NCBI GenBank assembly: GCA_024682415.1
Contig: JAIKZG010000032.1
Location: 117,507 to 181,506, forward strand
DNA: 64,000 bases
Direction: 5' to 3'
DNA from: Prevotella sp.
GTDB lineage: Bacteria; Bacteroidota; Bacteroidia; Bacteroidales; Bacteroidaceae
The notes beneath the pieces were generated by a model. It was given only the letters and a program-made list of their open reading frames with translations. It did no database searches and was not told the DNA's origin. Position 1 is the first letter of the stretch. Each line of letters opens with the position of its first letter. Shown piece after piece: positions 37,516 to 46,322 of this stretch. The position numbers and the translations under genes are program-made.

Positions 37516-37675
37516 ATTATATTTATTTTTTAAAATTATGAATATATTATCGCCACCACCTTTCGCCACAATGCGGCATCCGGCAGAGGCGTAGTTAGTC
37601 TATTCTCAAAACCCTACAATAAGGGTACAACGACAGCTGCGCCATTTTTGACAAATCTTACTCCCATGCGTACCT

Positions 37676-37914
37676 TTAACCGCACAGTTTCTTATCGTCC
37701 GTACATCCTTCGAGCAGATGCAATTCATGCTTTCCGCCCTCCAGACGATTCCTCACCCTCTCATTGAGAGAACTCAGAATTTCTTTTCGCCCATCCCAGC
37801 ATACAAACCAGAATAGAGCTATTTTCCCATGTTCATATATGTAAATCCCTTGATACTCACCATCATTATTTCGGCTTTCTCATGCTTTTTAAAAATCTTC
37901 AATGTTTCTTCCAT
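37676..37914 (-). pseudogene. small gene of about 80 codons broken by a one-base frameshift
   Basis: ATG at 37914 opens MEETLKIFKKHEKAEIMM; after that the frame reaches a stop at about codon 32. The +1-shifted frame continues with GEYQGIYIYEHGKIALFWF and VCWDGRKEILSSLNERVRNRL to a stop at 37676. Total length is 239 bases, 3n+2, which fits loss of one base near 37861. The promoter (37931-37962) is intact. The two halves read as one plausible protein. I do not recognise its family. A sequencing error is the alternative. Confidence 0.6.
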
Positions 37915-37930
37915 CTAAGGTTTTCGCTCG

Positions 37931-37962
37931 CAAAGATAATAAAAGTTTATATTCCTTGCAAA
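37931..37962 (-). promoter_or_regulatory. promoter of the frameshifted gene
   Basis: Minus-strand TATCTTTG at 37931-37938 and TTG within 37959-37961, 20 bases apart; the ATG is 17 bases downstream. In 37963-38156 I see no gene. Confidence 0.7.
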
Positions 37963-38156
37963 TTTTCATATAAATTTTCTGCTTTTTTCTCTACACTTTT
38001 GCAATTGCTTAGGATTTCCTTATATAATAAGGTGGAGAGCGTTAAAACTCTCTCAGAATAATAAAGATAAGAGTCATAAGATTCCTATGATTCATAAATT
38101 CTCAATCAAAATCATAGGATTCCTAAGACTCCGACCTACCATCTCCCTACAAACTC

Positions 38157-38720
38157 TTACCTACTACCATACTTTGCCCTATACGCAACTCTGGCATTAT
38201 ACATCTGCTCCTTCATGCCGCCTTGCTCCAAAAACTCTTGCTTAAGATGCTCTATCAAACCTTTCAGCAATTTATCATCCTGAAAAATCAGTGTAATAGC
38301 GATATTGGCAATTGCGGTATCATTGCGCTCTTTGACAGCACGGCGATAATAATCACTATTATTATGAGCCATGCAAGCTCTGCGACACTGCCTACCCTTT
38401 TCGCTGTCAAAATACCATAGTTCCAAATCCCTCACCCTAAGATAATCCTTGTAATCAATAAGCAGTTCCTGCAAGCTTGCCCTTGCCACATTCACGAGTT
38501 TTATAGCCGTCTCCTTACTTGTCGTGCCAGCCTCTATACCCTCCGCAATATTCTGTTTGCCAGACCTTGCAGCCTGCACCATCTGATCCACCGTGCGATC
38601 ACCTTTCTCCAAGAAGCGATGAGCGAAATAGAAAGTAACATCATATATACACTCCGCCTTTTGATAACATTTCAGATGGTCGTAATTCTGATTTATTGGT
38701 ATAAAGTTTTTATTTTCCAT
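38157..38720 (-). CDS. four-helix-bundle suffix domain protein (23S IVP/Avd-like)
   Basis: 187 residues from ATG at 38720. DHLKCYQKAECIYDVTFYFAHRF, DQMVQAARSGKQNIAEGIEAGTTS and ELLIDYKDYLR match the four-helix-bundle family that includes the 23S rRNA intervening-sequence protein and diversity-generating-retroelement accessory Avd; here with a C-terminal extension (suffix domain). No reverse transcriptase or variable protein is near, so a retroelement role is not supported. It likely binds nucleic acid as an oligomer. Confidence 0.82.
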   Translation of the reverse strand: MENKNFIPINQNYDHLKCYQKAECIYDVTFYFAHRFLEKGDRTVDQMVQAARSGKQNIAEGIEAGTTSKETAIKLVNVARASLQELLIDYKDYLRVRDLELWYFDSEKGRQCRRACMAHNNSDYYRRAVKERNDTAIANIAITLIFQDDKLLKGLIEHLKQEFLEQGGMKEQMYNARVAYRAKYGSR

Positions 38721-38874
38721 AATAATTATATAATCGAGCACTCAAACTAACGATTCATAATATTGTTATTTTGCGCAAAGGTACATATTTTTCTTCGTTC
38801 TTGCCTTTATTCTTGTAATGAAAATATGGCACGAATAGAATAAAATTCGTAATTTAGCGGAAAAGAAATTAGAT

Positions 38875-39285
38875 ATGCGAGAAACGAGAAAGGCAATCAT
38901 AATATTTATAGCAATAGCCATGTGTTCATGCAACGCAAGGCGTTCTCAATATGAGTTTTACGGCACAGACATTGATACTGCTACCATAGACACGGCTTCT
39001 TATAATGAGAAAGAGGACAGCGTTTCTGCTAACATGGAAGCAAGCACAGATGATGCGGAATATGGTTCTTTTTCTTCTGCCAACGATAATAATGATGAAT
39101 ATGAGCAGATGAAGAAACACCCTGAATATCGCAAGGGCGGGAAATATGACCCGAAATTATATCACACTGATTACAGCCATGACGCTACGGGAGAGCAGCT
39201 GCGCCGTGAATATATTGATGAGGATGGCTACGACGCTGATGATGATTATGACGAGAACTATGGCTACGATTGGCGACAATACTAA
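38875..39285 (+). CDS. small acidic lipoprotein-like hypothetical
   Basis: 136 residues. A signal-like segment KAIIIFIAIAMCSC ends in two cysteines (C17, C19), with a lipobox-like context. The mature part is rich in Asp, Glu, Tyr and Asn and ends in a run of D/Y/E (YDADDDYDENYGYDWRQY). No family is recognised. Array 2 begins 12 bases after the stop codon. Confidence 0.65.
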   Translation: MRETRKAIIIFIAIAMCSCNARRSQYEFYGTDIDTATIDTASYNEKEDSVSANMEASTDDAEYGSFSSANDNNDEYEQMKKHPEYRKGGKYDPKLYHTDYSHDATGEQLRREYIDEDGYDADDDYDENYGYDWRQY

Positions 39286-39296
39286 GAAATTAAGAC

Positions 39297-39836
39297 ATTA
39301 AGTATTTCCGCAAGGAAATTGCTATGTCAAGTTTGGGATATTGATATTTCCACGAGGAAATTGCTATGTCAAGTTTGAGATATTGATATTTCCGCGAGGA
39401 AATTGCTATGGTCAGTTTGAGATATTGGTATTTCCGCGAGGAAATCACGATGTCCAATTTGAGATATTGATATTTCCGCGAGGAAATCACGATGTCCAAT
39501 TTGAGATATTGATATTTCCACGAGGAAATTGCTATGGTCAATTTGAGATATTGATATTTCCACGAGGAAATTGCTATGGTCAATTTGAGATATCGCTATT
39601 TCCGTGAGGAAATTGCCATGTCCAGTTTTGGATATTTAACATTTCCGTGAGGAAATTGCTATGTCCAATTTGGGATATCGAGATTTCCACGAGGAAATCA
39701 TGATGTCCAATTTTGGATATAGGTATTTCCACGAGGAAATCGCTATGGTCAGTTTGAGATATTGATATTTCCGCAAGGAAATCGTGATGTCAAGTTTGAG
39801 ATATCGCTTTTTCCGCGAGGAAATTGCATATATCCA
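39297..39836 (-). repeat. array 2: thirteen 42-bp units, inverted relative to array 1
   Basis: Thirteen dyads TTTCC-N4-GGAAA start at 39305 and recur every 42 bases to 39810, with unit 8 one base longer. The reverse complement of each unit matches array 1 (AATATCTCAAACTTGACAT followed by five-base modules). The 43-base variant containing GTTAAATATCC in array 1 has its counterpart GGATATTTAAC here. The frames open on both strands are periodic artefacts. The remaining gap 39837-40093 holds the 12-bp palindrome CCCTTATAAGGG at 40008-40019 and no gene. Confidence 0.9.
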
Positions 39837-40093
39837 AAAATCGCAAAGCAAATTCCATGAAGAAATCGCAATAGAATAAAACTGCTCTTTTATTTCTTAG
39901 GCTTCTTTTAAATAGTTTAATAGTGGAGGGAGCTAAGCATACGGAATATTTTCGTAATTTCGCAGGGAGCATTGCCATTTATCTTCTTATAAAGATTGCT
40001 ATATATCCCCTTATAAGGGACGTAGATGAATTCTTTTTAAAAAGGCAAGCTATACTAAGGATATTCTAAAAAAAAGAAATAACGACACAAGAT

Positions 40094-40705
40094 ATGAAAG
40101 TTTTACTGATTAACGGAAGCGCCCGCAAGCAGGGCAACACAATGACGGCTCTCGAGGAGGCTGCTAAGCAGCTTGAAAAAGAGGGCATAGAAACGGAAAT
40201 TCTACAGATAGGCAACAAGCCAATCAGAGGTTGTATTGCCTGCGGAGGATGCAGAAAGAAAGGCAATAACCGCTGTATTTTCAACGATGATGTGTGCAAC
40301 CAGATTATAGAAAAGGCAGAAGGAGCCGACGGATTTATTTTCGGCACACCTGTTTATTATGGTGCTGCCAATGGCGCATTGCTCGCATTGATTCAGAGAG
40401 CGCTCTTCGCTGGTGGCGACGCATTCAAATATAAGCCTTACGCTAATCTCGCCGTATGCCGACGTGGTGGCACAATGACTGCCTACACCATGATGAACAT
40501 TCCATTCCAGATGATGTGTATGCCACAGGTGAACGGTCGCTATTGGGGAGCTGTATTCGGCATGGCACCTGGAGAAGCTGCCAAAGACACGGAGGGCATG
40601 CAGAATGCTCGTGTGGTGGCTCAAAACATGGCATGGATTCTGAAAAATCCGCAGCCTCATCCCGAGTATCCTGCTCAGGTAGAGGCAATGAATTTCATAA
40701 GATAA
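40094..40705 (+). CDS. flavodoxin-fold NAD(P)H-dependent FMN reductase
   Basis: 203 residues. MKVLLINGSARKQGNTMTALEEA is the FMN phosphate loop (described to residue 20: INGSARKQGNT). CIACGGCRKKGNNRC supplies a Cys-rich segment (about 47-60) typical of the iron-sulfur flavoprotein-like/NADPH-FMN reductase branch; here only a partial cluster is seen, so an Fe-S cofactor is uncertain. FGTPVYYGAANGALLALIQR forms the flavin pocket. Probable role: reduction of quinones, metals or nitro compounds. Stands alone with its own terminator. Confidence 0.88.
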   Translation: MKVLLINGSARKQGNTMTALEEAAKQLEKEGIETEILQIGNKPIRGCIACGGCRKKGNNRCIFNDDVCNQIIEKAEGADGFIFGTPVYYGAANGALLALIQRALFAGGDAFKYKPYANLAVCRRGGTMTAYTMMNIPFQMMCMPQVNGRYWGAVFGMAPGEAAKDTEGMQNARVVAQNMAWILKNPQPHPEYPAQVEAMNFIR

Positions 40706-40717
40706 CGCACATACAAA

Positions 40718-40755
40718 AAGCCTTCTTCGGTATCACTACCAAGGAAGGCTTCACT
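40718..40755. terminator. terminator between convergent genes
   Basis: Arms 40718-40732 and 40737-40751 form a 15-bp stem with two mismatch/wobble positions and a 4-nt loop. Confidence 0.85.
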
Positions 40756-40839
40756 TTTATCTAACTAAAACAATATTAAGAAGTTTCACAAATTATTGAT
40801 TTCTTCACAAAAAGTGAACGCTTGATTTTTCACAAGCTA

Positions 40840-41757
40840 TCAATACACCCTTAGTCGGTCGCCAGCCTGAATCTGATAGAAACGAGGGTCGAGCCCATTC
40901 TTCTTGTAGAGGCTCTTCAGGCGAATGCCATAACGCTGAGCAATGCCATACATGCTCTCGCCGTCTTTCACTACATGAGGCACATTCTTGTATTTCCGTT
41001 CTGCTTTTCTGCGCTTCTTTTTCAGATAAAGTATGTCGCCCACATGGAGAACATCACGCTTCGTAAGCTCATTATATTTCGCTATCTTGCGCCACGAAAT
41101 GCCCACTTCCTTACCTATAGAGCGGAAGGTGTCGCCACTGCGCACATAGAGATAATAATTGTCGTTGTACATATATATCTTGTGCAGAGTCTGACCGCCC
41201 ACAACATTGCCACTCGACCTCTTTACCATGAAGTGATCGTAGCTTTTGGCCATGTCATATTGATTAAGCCCATATAGCTCTATTATCCCTATAAGGCGGT
41301 CGGCATAAGCAGGATTGGTGGCATATCCACAGGCACGAAGTCCGCGAGCCCACCCACGATAATCGGTGCGCGAAAGGCGGAAAAGGCTGGCATAGCGCAC
41401 ATTATTAGCCAAAAACTTGCTGTGGTCTTCATAGCTCTGGCGAGGATTGTCGTAAGCACGGAAGCATTCTCCCGAAGCGTCATCATCATGATACACCTTG
41501 CGCCCTGTCCATCCGTGGCACTTTATGCCGAAATGATTGTTGCTGCTCACGGCAAGGGCACTCTGCCCAGCGCCACTTTCAAAAAGTCCCTGAGCCAAGG
41601 TAATGCTCGCTGGAATGCCATAACGCATCATCTGCTCCACTGCCAAATCCTTGTATTGCCTTATGTAAGCCTGATAAGCCGAGTTCTGCCTCATCTGCGC
41701 ATGGGTGGAAGCCGATGCCAGAAAGAGCAGTAAGAGGGGGATAATTCTTTTCAACAT
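40840..41757 (-). CDS. secreted glucosaminidase with two LysM domains
   Basis: 305 residues. A signal peptide (MLKRIIPLLLLFLASASTHA) precedes a glucosaminidase domain (about 25-165): GIPASITLAQGLFESGAGQS includes the catalytic glutamate region, then NNHFGIKCH and YDNPRQSYEDHSKFL. LysM modules lie at about 195-250 (YVRSGDTFRSIGKEVGISW) and 258-305 (VVKDGESMYGIAQRYGIR), binding peptidoglycan. Role: septal or growth-related peptidoglycan cleavage. Monocistronic by context. Confidence 0.94.
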   Translation of the reverse strand: MLKRIIPLLLLFLASASTHAQMRQNSAYQAYIRQYKDLAVEQMMRYGIPASITLAQGLFESGAGQSALAVSSNNHFGIKCHGWTGRKVYHDDDASGECFRAYDNPRQSYEDHSKFLANNVRYASLFRLSRTDYRGWARGLRACGYATNPAYADRLIGIIELYGLNQYDMAKSYDHFMVKRSSGNVVGGQTLHKIYMYNDNYYLYVRSGDTFRSIGKEVGISWRKIAKYNELTKRDVLHVGDILYLKKKRRKAERKYKNVPHVVKDGESMYGIAQRYGIRLKSLYKKNGLDPRFYQIQAGDRLRVY

Positions 41758-41906
41758 ATATTACTCTTGTTTTGTCACGATTTTTAGAGTTTATTCAGAC
41801 GCAAAGTTAATTGAAAATGCACAAATCGGCAAACGAGTGCCAAGATTATTATTAAAAAAAACATAAAATGCAAAGCTGTTTTAATAGTAATTAGTAATTT
41901 TGCAGT

Positions 41907-42299
41907 ATGTCAAGAGAAAAAAAAGTTATATTCGCAATAGGCAGCAATGCCAGCGAGAGAGAGAAATTGATAGACAAGGCCAAGCACGAGCTGGAAAATC
42001 TGTTTCAGGATACGGTATTCTCAAGATGCGCTGAGACTGAAGCCATAGGGCTTGGCACGGGCGCTCCCGATTTCCTCAACTGCATAGGCACTGCCACTAC
42101 CACTCTCCCTTCATGTGAGGTGATAAGACAGGCTTTCAAAGACATAGAAAGGAGAATGGGCGACACTCGGCAAAAGCGCGAGGGAGGATGTATCACCATC
42201 GACCTCGACCTGCTGAAACTTGACATGGAAAAACAGCACCCGATGGACTGGGAACGACCCTACATCAAAATGCTGATGAAGGAAATGAACGTAAAATAG
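41907..42299 (+). CDS. divergent HPPK-like protein (folK family)
   Basis: 130 residues. The first half follows 6-hydroxymethyl-7,8-dihydropterin pyrophosphokinase: IFAIGSNASEREKL, DFLNCIGTA, FKDIERRMG and the metal motif TIDLDLL. Two features are odd. The region before TIDLDLL reads QKREGGCI where functional enzymes have a Trp/Pro/Arg-rich segment, so the catalytic arginine and tryptophan are missing. The C-terminus stops about 30 residues early. It may be a paralogue with altered function. A TAATTTTG box lies just before the ATG, suggesting a near-leaderless mRNA. Confidence 0.75.
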   Translation: MSREKKVIFAIGSNASEREKLIDKAKHELENLFQDTVFSRCAETEAIGLGTGAPDFLNCIGTATTTLPSCEVIRQAFKDIERRMGDTRQKREGGCITIDLDLLKLDMEKQHPMDWERPYIKMLMKEMNVK

Positions 42300-42363
42300 C
42301 ACATCTTTTCTTTCGCTAAGACAGGATTACAAGCAACACCAGAGATTAAGGAAAAAAAACATC

Positions 42364-43653
42364 ATGAAAAAACAGATATTGGCATCTTTGTTTCTGCTCA
42401 TAGCTACAGCCACCGACATGGCTGCACAGGATTTCAACGCCTATTTCAGAGACAGCACTCTCAGAATAGACTACACATTCGCAGGCAATGCCACGCAGCA
42501 GGCTATCAGCACCGACGAGATGTGCCTAATGCCAAGATGGTATGGCAAGAGAAAGCATTTGGCAGAGCTGCCTTTGCAGGGCAACGGTCAGATTACGATG
42601 AGGGATAAGAAAACCCGAAAAGTGATTTACCGCAACTCTTTCTCTACCCTTTTCCAAGAATGGCTATCTTATGATGAAGCCAAACTTACGAGCAAATCTT
42701 TCCAAAACGTTTTCCTCGTGCCAATGCCTAAGGACACGGCAGAGATAACGGTAGACCTTAGAAACAATCGCCGAGAGATAACCACGAGCTTCACTCACAC
42801 CGTAGTGCCAAGCGACATATTGATAAGACACATAGGATTTCACGACACTACTCCTTACGAAACTCTTTCACAGGCTGCCGACACTGCCCACTGCGTTCAC
42901 ATCGCATTCTTGGCAGAAGGCTACACAGAGCAGGAAATGCCCGTGTTCATAGCCGACGCTCAAACGGCAATGGAAGCATTGTTTGCCCATGAGCCATTCA
43001 AGAGCCTGAAAGATAAATTCAACGTCATTGCAGTGAAAGCTCCTTCTAAGGAGAGCGGAACAAGCAGCCCAGGCAAAGGAGTGTGGAAGAATACGGCTCT
43101 GCATAGCCATTTCGACACATTCTATAGCGACCGCTATCTCACCACGCTCAACCTCAAGGATATGCACAATCTGCTTGCAGGCACTCCCTATGAGCACATA
43201 ATAGTATTGGTGAACACCGATGAATATGGCGGAGGCGGCATTTACAATTCATACAACCTCAGCATGACCCACCACCCTGCCTTTCTGCCTGTAGTGGTGC
43301 ATGAATTCGGTCATAGCTTCGCCGGACTGGCAGATGAATATGCCTACGACTTTGAGCAGATACCGATGTATCCTCACGACATTGAGCCATGGGAGCCTAA
43401 TATCACCACATTGGCAGACTTTAAGGCAAAATGGCAGGATATGCTGCCCAAGAACGCGAAAATCCCTACTAAGGAATCGAGCAAAGACAAAAAGAATATA
43501 TACAAAATCGGAGTGTATGAGGGCGCAGGCTACAGCCTTAAAGGAGTCTACCGCCCTTGCGTGGATTGCAGAATGAGAAGCAACAATGTGCAAGAGTTCT
43601 GCCCGATATGCAAAAAATCTATAACAAACCTTGTAAATTTCTACACCGAATAA
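42364..43653 (+). CDS. secreted M64-family (IgA-peptidase-like) metallopeptidase
   Basis: 429 residues with a signal peptide ending near residue 21 (DMAAQ). An N-terminal beta domain (about 22-155) precedes the M64 catalytic domain. The zinc motif HEFGHSFAGLADEY starts at about residue 313, with H313, H317 and a downstream acidic ligand. The substrate-side segment VNTDEYGGGGIYNSY is conserved. A C-terminal Cys-rich stretch CVDCRMRSN...CPIC may form disulfides or bind metal. The family includes the Clostridium IgA protease, but IgA cleavage cannot be assumed. The stop codon overlaps the start of a sigma-54 site. Confidence 0.9.
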   Translation: MKKQILASLFLLIATATDMAAQDFNAYFRDSTLRIDYTFAGNATQQAISTDEMCLMPRWYGKRKHLAELPLQGNGQITMRDKKTRKVIYRNSFSTLFQEWLSYDEAKLTSKSFQNVFLVPMPKDTAEITVDLRNNRREITTSFTHTVVPSDILIRHIGFHDTTPYETLSQAADTAHCVHIAFLAEGYTEQEMPVFIADAQTAMEALFAHEPFKSLKDKFNVIAVKAPSKESGTSSPGKGVWKNTALHSHFDTFYSDRYLTTLNLKDMHNLLAGTPYEHIIVLVNTDEYGGGGIYNSYNLSMTHHPAFLPVVVHEFGHSFAGLADEYAYDFEQIPMYPHDIEPWEPNITTLADFKAKWQDMLPKNAKIPTKESSKDKKNIYKIGVYEGAGYSLKGVYRPCVDCRMRSNNVQEFCPICKKSITNLVNFYTE

Positions 43654-43656
43654 GTT

Positions 43657-43673
43657 TTGGCACGATTTTTGCA
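43657..43673 (+). promoter_or_regulatory. sigma-54 (RpoN) type -24/-12 promoter before clpC
   Basis: TTGGCACG-ATTT-TTGCA matches the sigma-54 consensus at every defined base. The -24 GG (43659-43660) and -12 GC (43671-43672) are 10 bases apart, the canonical spacing. The predicted start is near 43685, with about 68 bases to the clpC ATG. No TAnnTTTG box competes nearby. Confidence 0.6.
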
Positions 43674-43752
43674 TGTATGGTTTATGTAGAGTCACTACGC
43701 ATTTTGAACAAAAAAAATAGAAACTCAGAATAACAAGAAAGGACATTAATAT

Positions 43753-46299
43753 ATGACAAGTCAGTTTTCACAGAAGGTATCTGAGATACTTGCCTTCAGC
43801 AGAGAGGAGGCAACACGTCTGTCGAGCAAGGCTGTAGGCCCTGAGCACTTGCTGTTAGGTATCATTCGCGAAAAAAGCAGCCCTATAAAGCAGCTCTTCA
43901 CTAATTTCAATGTAGACGAGAGAGCTGTGAGAAGCGAACTTGAAAGACGTATTCTTCAGGATAAAGCCCCCGAAACATCAAATGCCGTGGATATTGCCCT
44001 CAACGAGAAGGCAAGCAACATTCTGCGTCTGGCAGTGCTTGAAGCTCGCTTGCAGCACACTCAGATTGTGGATGTGCAGCATTTGTTTCTCGCCATGCTC
44101 CACGACCAGGTGAACAATGGCGCAAAAGATGTATTGGAATTCAACAACATAAACTACGAGGACGCTCTCAACTTCTTGCAACGTCAGGCTCAGCCTGTGC
44201 AGGATGGCATTGGATTGCCTGAAGAAGACGAGGAAGACCCTGTAGAAAACAATAAGCGTGGCAGTGGTGCTCAGCCAAGTGGCACCGGCACTACCACCAC
44301 TCGCATGAACGGCAACTTGAAAAGTAAGACTCCAGTGCTGGATAATTTCTCTACCGACCTCACGGCAGCAGCCACTGAGGGCAAACTCGACCCTGTGGTT
44401 GGACGTGACAAGGAGATACAGCGCATGGTGGAAATCATCTGCCGCAGAAAGAAGAATAATCCTATTCTTATAGGTGAGCCAGGTGTGGGCAAGAGCGCAA
44501 TCGTAGAAGGATTGGCGCAGCTCATAGCTCAGCGAAAGACTTCTCCTGTGCTATTCAATCGCCGTGTGGTAAGCCTCGATATGACAGGCATAGTAGCAGG
44601 CACTAAATACCGCGGACAGTTTGAGGAGCGCATAAAGGCTCTGTTGAAGGAATTAGAGGAAAACCCTGATATTATTGTATTTATCGACGAGATTCACACA
44701 ATGATAGGCGCTGGTTCTGCTCCTGGCACAATGGATGCAGCCAACATAATGAAGCCTGCTTTGGCTCGTGGCACAATACAGTGCATCGGTGCTACCACTC
44801 TCGATGAATATCGCAACAGCATAGAAAAGGACGGCGCATTGGAACGTCGCTTCCAGAAAGTGCTCGTAGAGCCTACCACAAAGGAGGAAACTCTACAGAT
44901 ACTCGAAAACATAAAAGACAGATATGAGCAACATCATCATGTGGCTTATTCCGACGACGCTTTGAAGGCTTGCGTATTCCTCACCGACAGATATATCAGC
45001 GACCGTGCATTCCCAGATAAGGCTATCGACGCATTAGACGAAGTAGGCTCACGCATTCATTTGCAGCATGCTTCAGTTCCGCCAGAGATAGCAGCTAAAG
45101 AGGAACAGCTGGAAAAGACAAAGAACGACAAGCAGCAGGCTGTTTACGACCAAGACTTTGAGGCTGCCGCAAGACTGCGCGATGAGCAGACTAATCTTGA
45201 AAAGGAACTCAAAGAGATGAACGAGGCTTGGCTCAACGGCACCGACAACAACCGCGAGACTATCACCGAAAAGGATGTGGCTGATGTGGTTTCAATGATG
45301 GCAGGAGTGCCTGTTCAGCGCATTGCCGAAGACGAGGGCATACGCCTGAAAGGAATGGCAGAAGAGCTGAAGAAGAACGTGATAGCTCAAGACCCAGCCA
45401 TAGACAAGATGGTGAAGGCTATTCAGCGCAACCGCGTGGGATTGAGAGATCCTAACCACCCTATCGGCGTGTTTATGTTCCTTGGCCCTACAGGTGTGGG
45501 TAAGACATATCTGGCAAAGAAGTTGGCTGAATTCATGTTTGGTTCTGCCGACAGCCTTATTAGAATAGACATGAGTGAATACACCGAGAGCTTCAATGTT
45601 TCTCGATTGGTAGGCGCTCCTCCAGGATATGTAGGCTATGAGGAAGGCGGACAGCTCACCGAAAAGGTGCGTCGCAAACCTTATTCTATCATCTTGCTCG
45701 ATGAGATAGAAAAGGCTAATCCTTCTGTATTCAACCTTCTATTGCAGGTGCTCGATGAAGGTAGACTTACTGACGGCATAGGCAGACTTGTAGACTTCCG
45801 CAACACCGTAATCATCATGACTTCAAATGCGGGCACACGTCAGCTCAAGGAGTTTGGTCATGGCATAGGTTTCAACGCAGGCAGAAGCAACGGCCTTAGC
45901 CTCAACGACAAAGACAAGGAATATGCGCGCAGCATTATTCAGAAGAGCCTGAGCAAGCAGTTTGCGCCTGAATTCCTCAACCGCTTAGACGAGATAATCA
46001 CATTCGACCAGCTTGACCTCAGCGCGATAACAAAGATTATCGACCTGGAGCTTAACGGACTCTTTAAGCGCATTAACTCTTTAGGCTACAACGTCACCAT
46101 CACCGACAAGGCTAAGGAGTTTGTGGCAGGCAAGGGCTATGATGTGCAGTTTGGCGCACGCCCATTGAAGCGCGCTATTCAAAACTACATTGAAGATGGT
46201 CTGTGCGAGATGATTCTCGGTGATGATGTCACCATCGGCGACACCATAGCCATAGGAATGAATACTAACAACAAAGAATTGACATTCAAGAAAGCATAA
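43753..46299 (+). CDS. clpC: ATP-dependent Clp protease ATPase ClpC
   Basis: 848 residues. Hsp100 unfoldase that feeds ClpP. Two Clp_N repeats (about 1-150), AAA1 with Walker A GEPGVGKS (from 241) and [11 protein letters not shown], a middle UVR-type coiled segment [15 protein letters not shown] (about 460) that marks ClpC rather than ClpA/ClpB, and AAA2 with Walker A GPTGVGKT (from 578) and [10 protein letters not shown]. The ClpP-docking loop lies near residue 710 (HGIGF), which is the usual LGF-type tripeptide in modified form. Monocistronic behind a sigma-54-like promoter. Confidence 0.95.
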   Translation: MTSQFSQKVSEILAFSREEATRLSSKAVGPEHLLLGIIREKSSPIKQLFTNFNVDERAVRSELERRILQDKAPETSNAVDIALNEKASNILRLAVLEARLQHTQIVDVQHLFLAMLHDQVNNGAKDVLEFNNINYEDALNFLQRQAQPVQDGIGLPEEDEEDPVENNKRGSGAQPSGTGTTTTRMNGNLKSKTPVLDNFSTDLTAAATEGKLDPVVGRDKEIQRMVEIICRRKKNNPILIGEPGVGKSAIVEGLAQLIAQRKTSPVLFNRRVVSLDMTGIVAGTKYRGQFEERIKALLKELEENPDIIVFIDEIHTMIGAGSAPGTMDAANIMKPALARGTIQCIGATTLDEYRNSIEKDGALERRFQKVLVEPTTKEETLQILENIKDRYEQHHHVAYSDDALKACVFLTDRYISDRAFPDKAIDALDEVGSRIHLQHASVPPEIAAKEEQLEKTKNDKQQAVYDQDFEAAARLRDEQTNLEKELKEMNEAWLNGTDNNRETITEKDVADVVSMMAGVPVQRIAEDEGIRLKGMAEELKKNVIAQDPAIDKMVKAIQRNRVGLRDPNHPIGVFMFLGPTGVGKTYLAKKLAEFMFGSADSLIRIDMSEYTESFNVSRLVGAPPGYVGYEEGGQLTEKVRRKPYSIILLDEIEKANPSVFNLLLQVLDEGRLTDGIGRLVDFRNTVIIMTSNAGTRQLKEFGHGIGFNAGRSNGLSLNDKDKEYARSIIQKSLSKQFAPEFLNRLDEIITFDQLDLSAITKIIDLELNGLFKRINSLGYNVTITDKAKEFVAGKGYDVQFGARPLKRAIQNYIEDGLCEMILGDDVTIGDTIAIGMNTNNKELTFKKA

Positions 46300-46322
46300 T
46301 AAAACTTATCAAAAAAAACATT

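Noticed and set aside
37570..37675. Short minus-strand frame MGVRFVKNGAAVVVPLL after the frameshifted gene
   Set aside because: Only 17 codons before a stop, with no promoter. It may be part of the decayed region, but I cannot support it as a gene.
38157..38720. Diversity-generating retroelement accessory gene (Avd)
   Set aside because: The four-helix-bundle family fits, but there is no reverse transcriptase and no template/variable repeat pair nearby.
39341..39607. Repeating-peptide frames over array 2
   Set aside because: Same periodic artefact as array 1. The one-base-longer unit 8 breaks the frame midway, which is not expected for a translated repeat protein.
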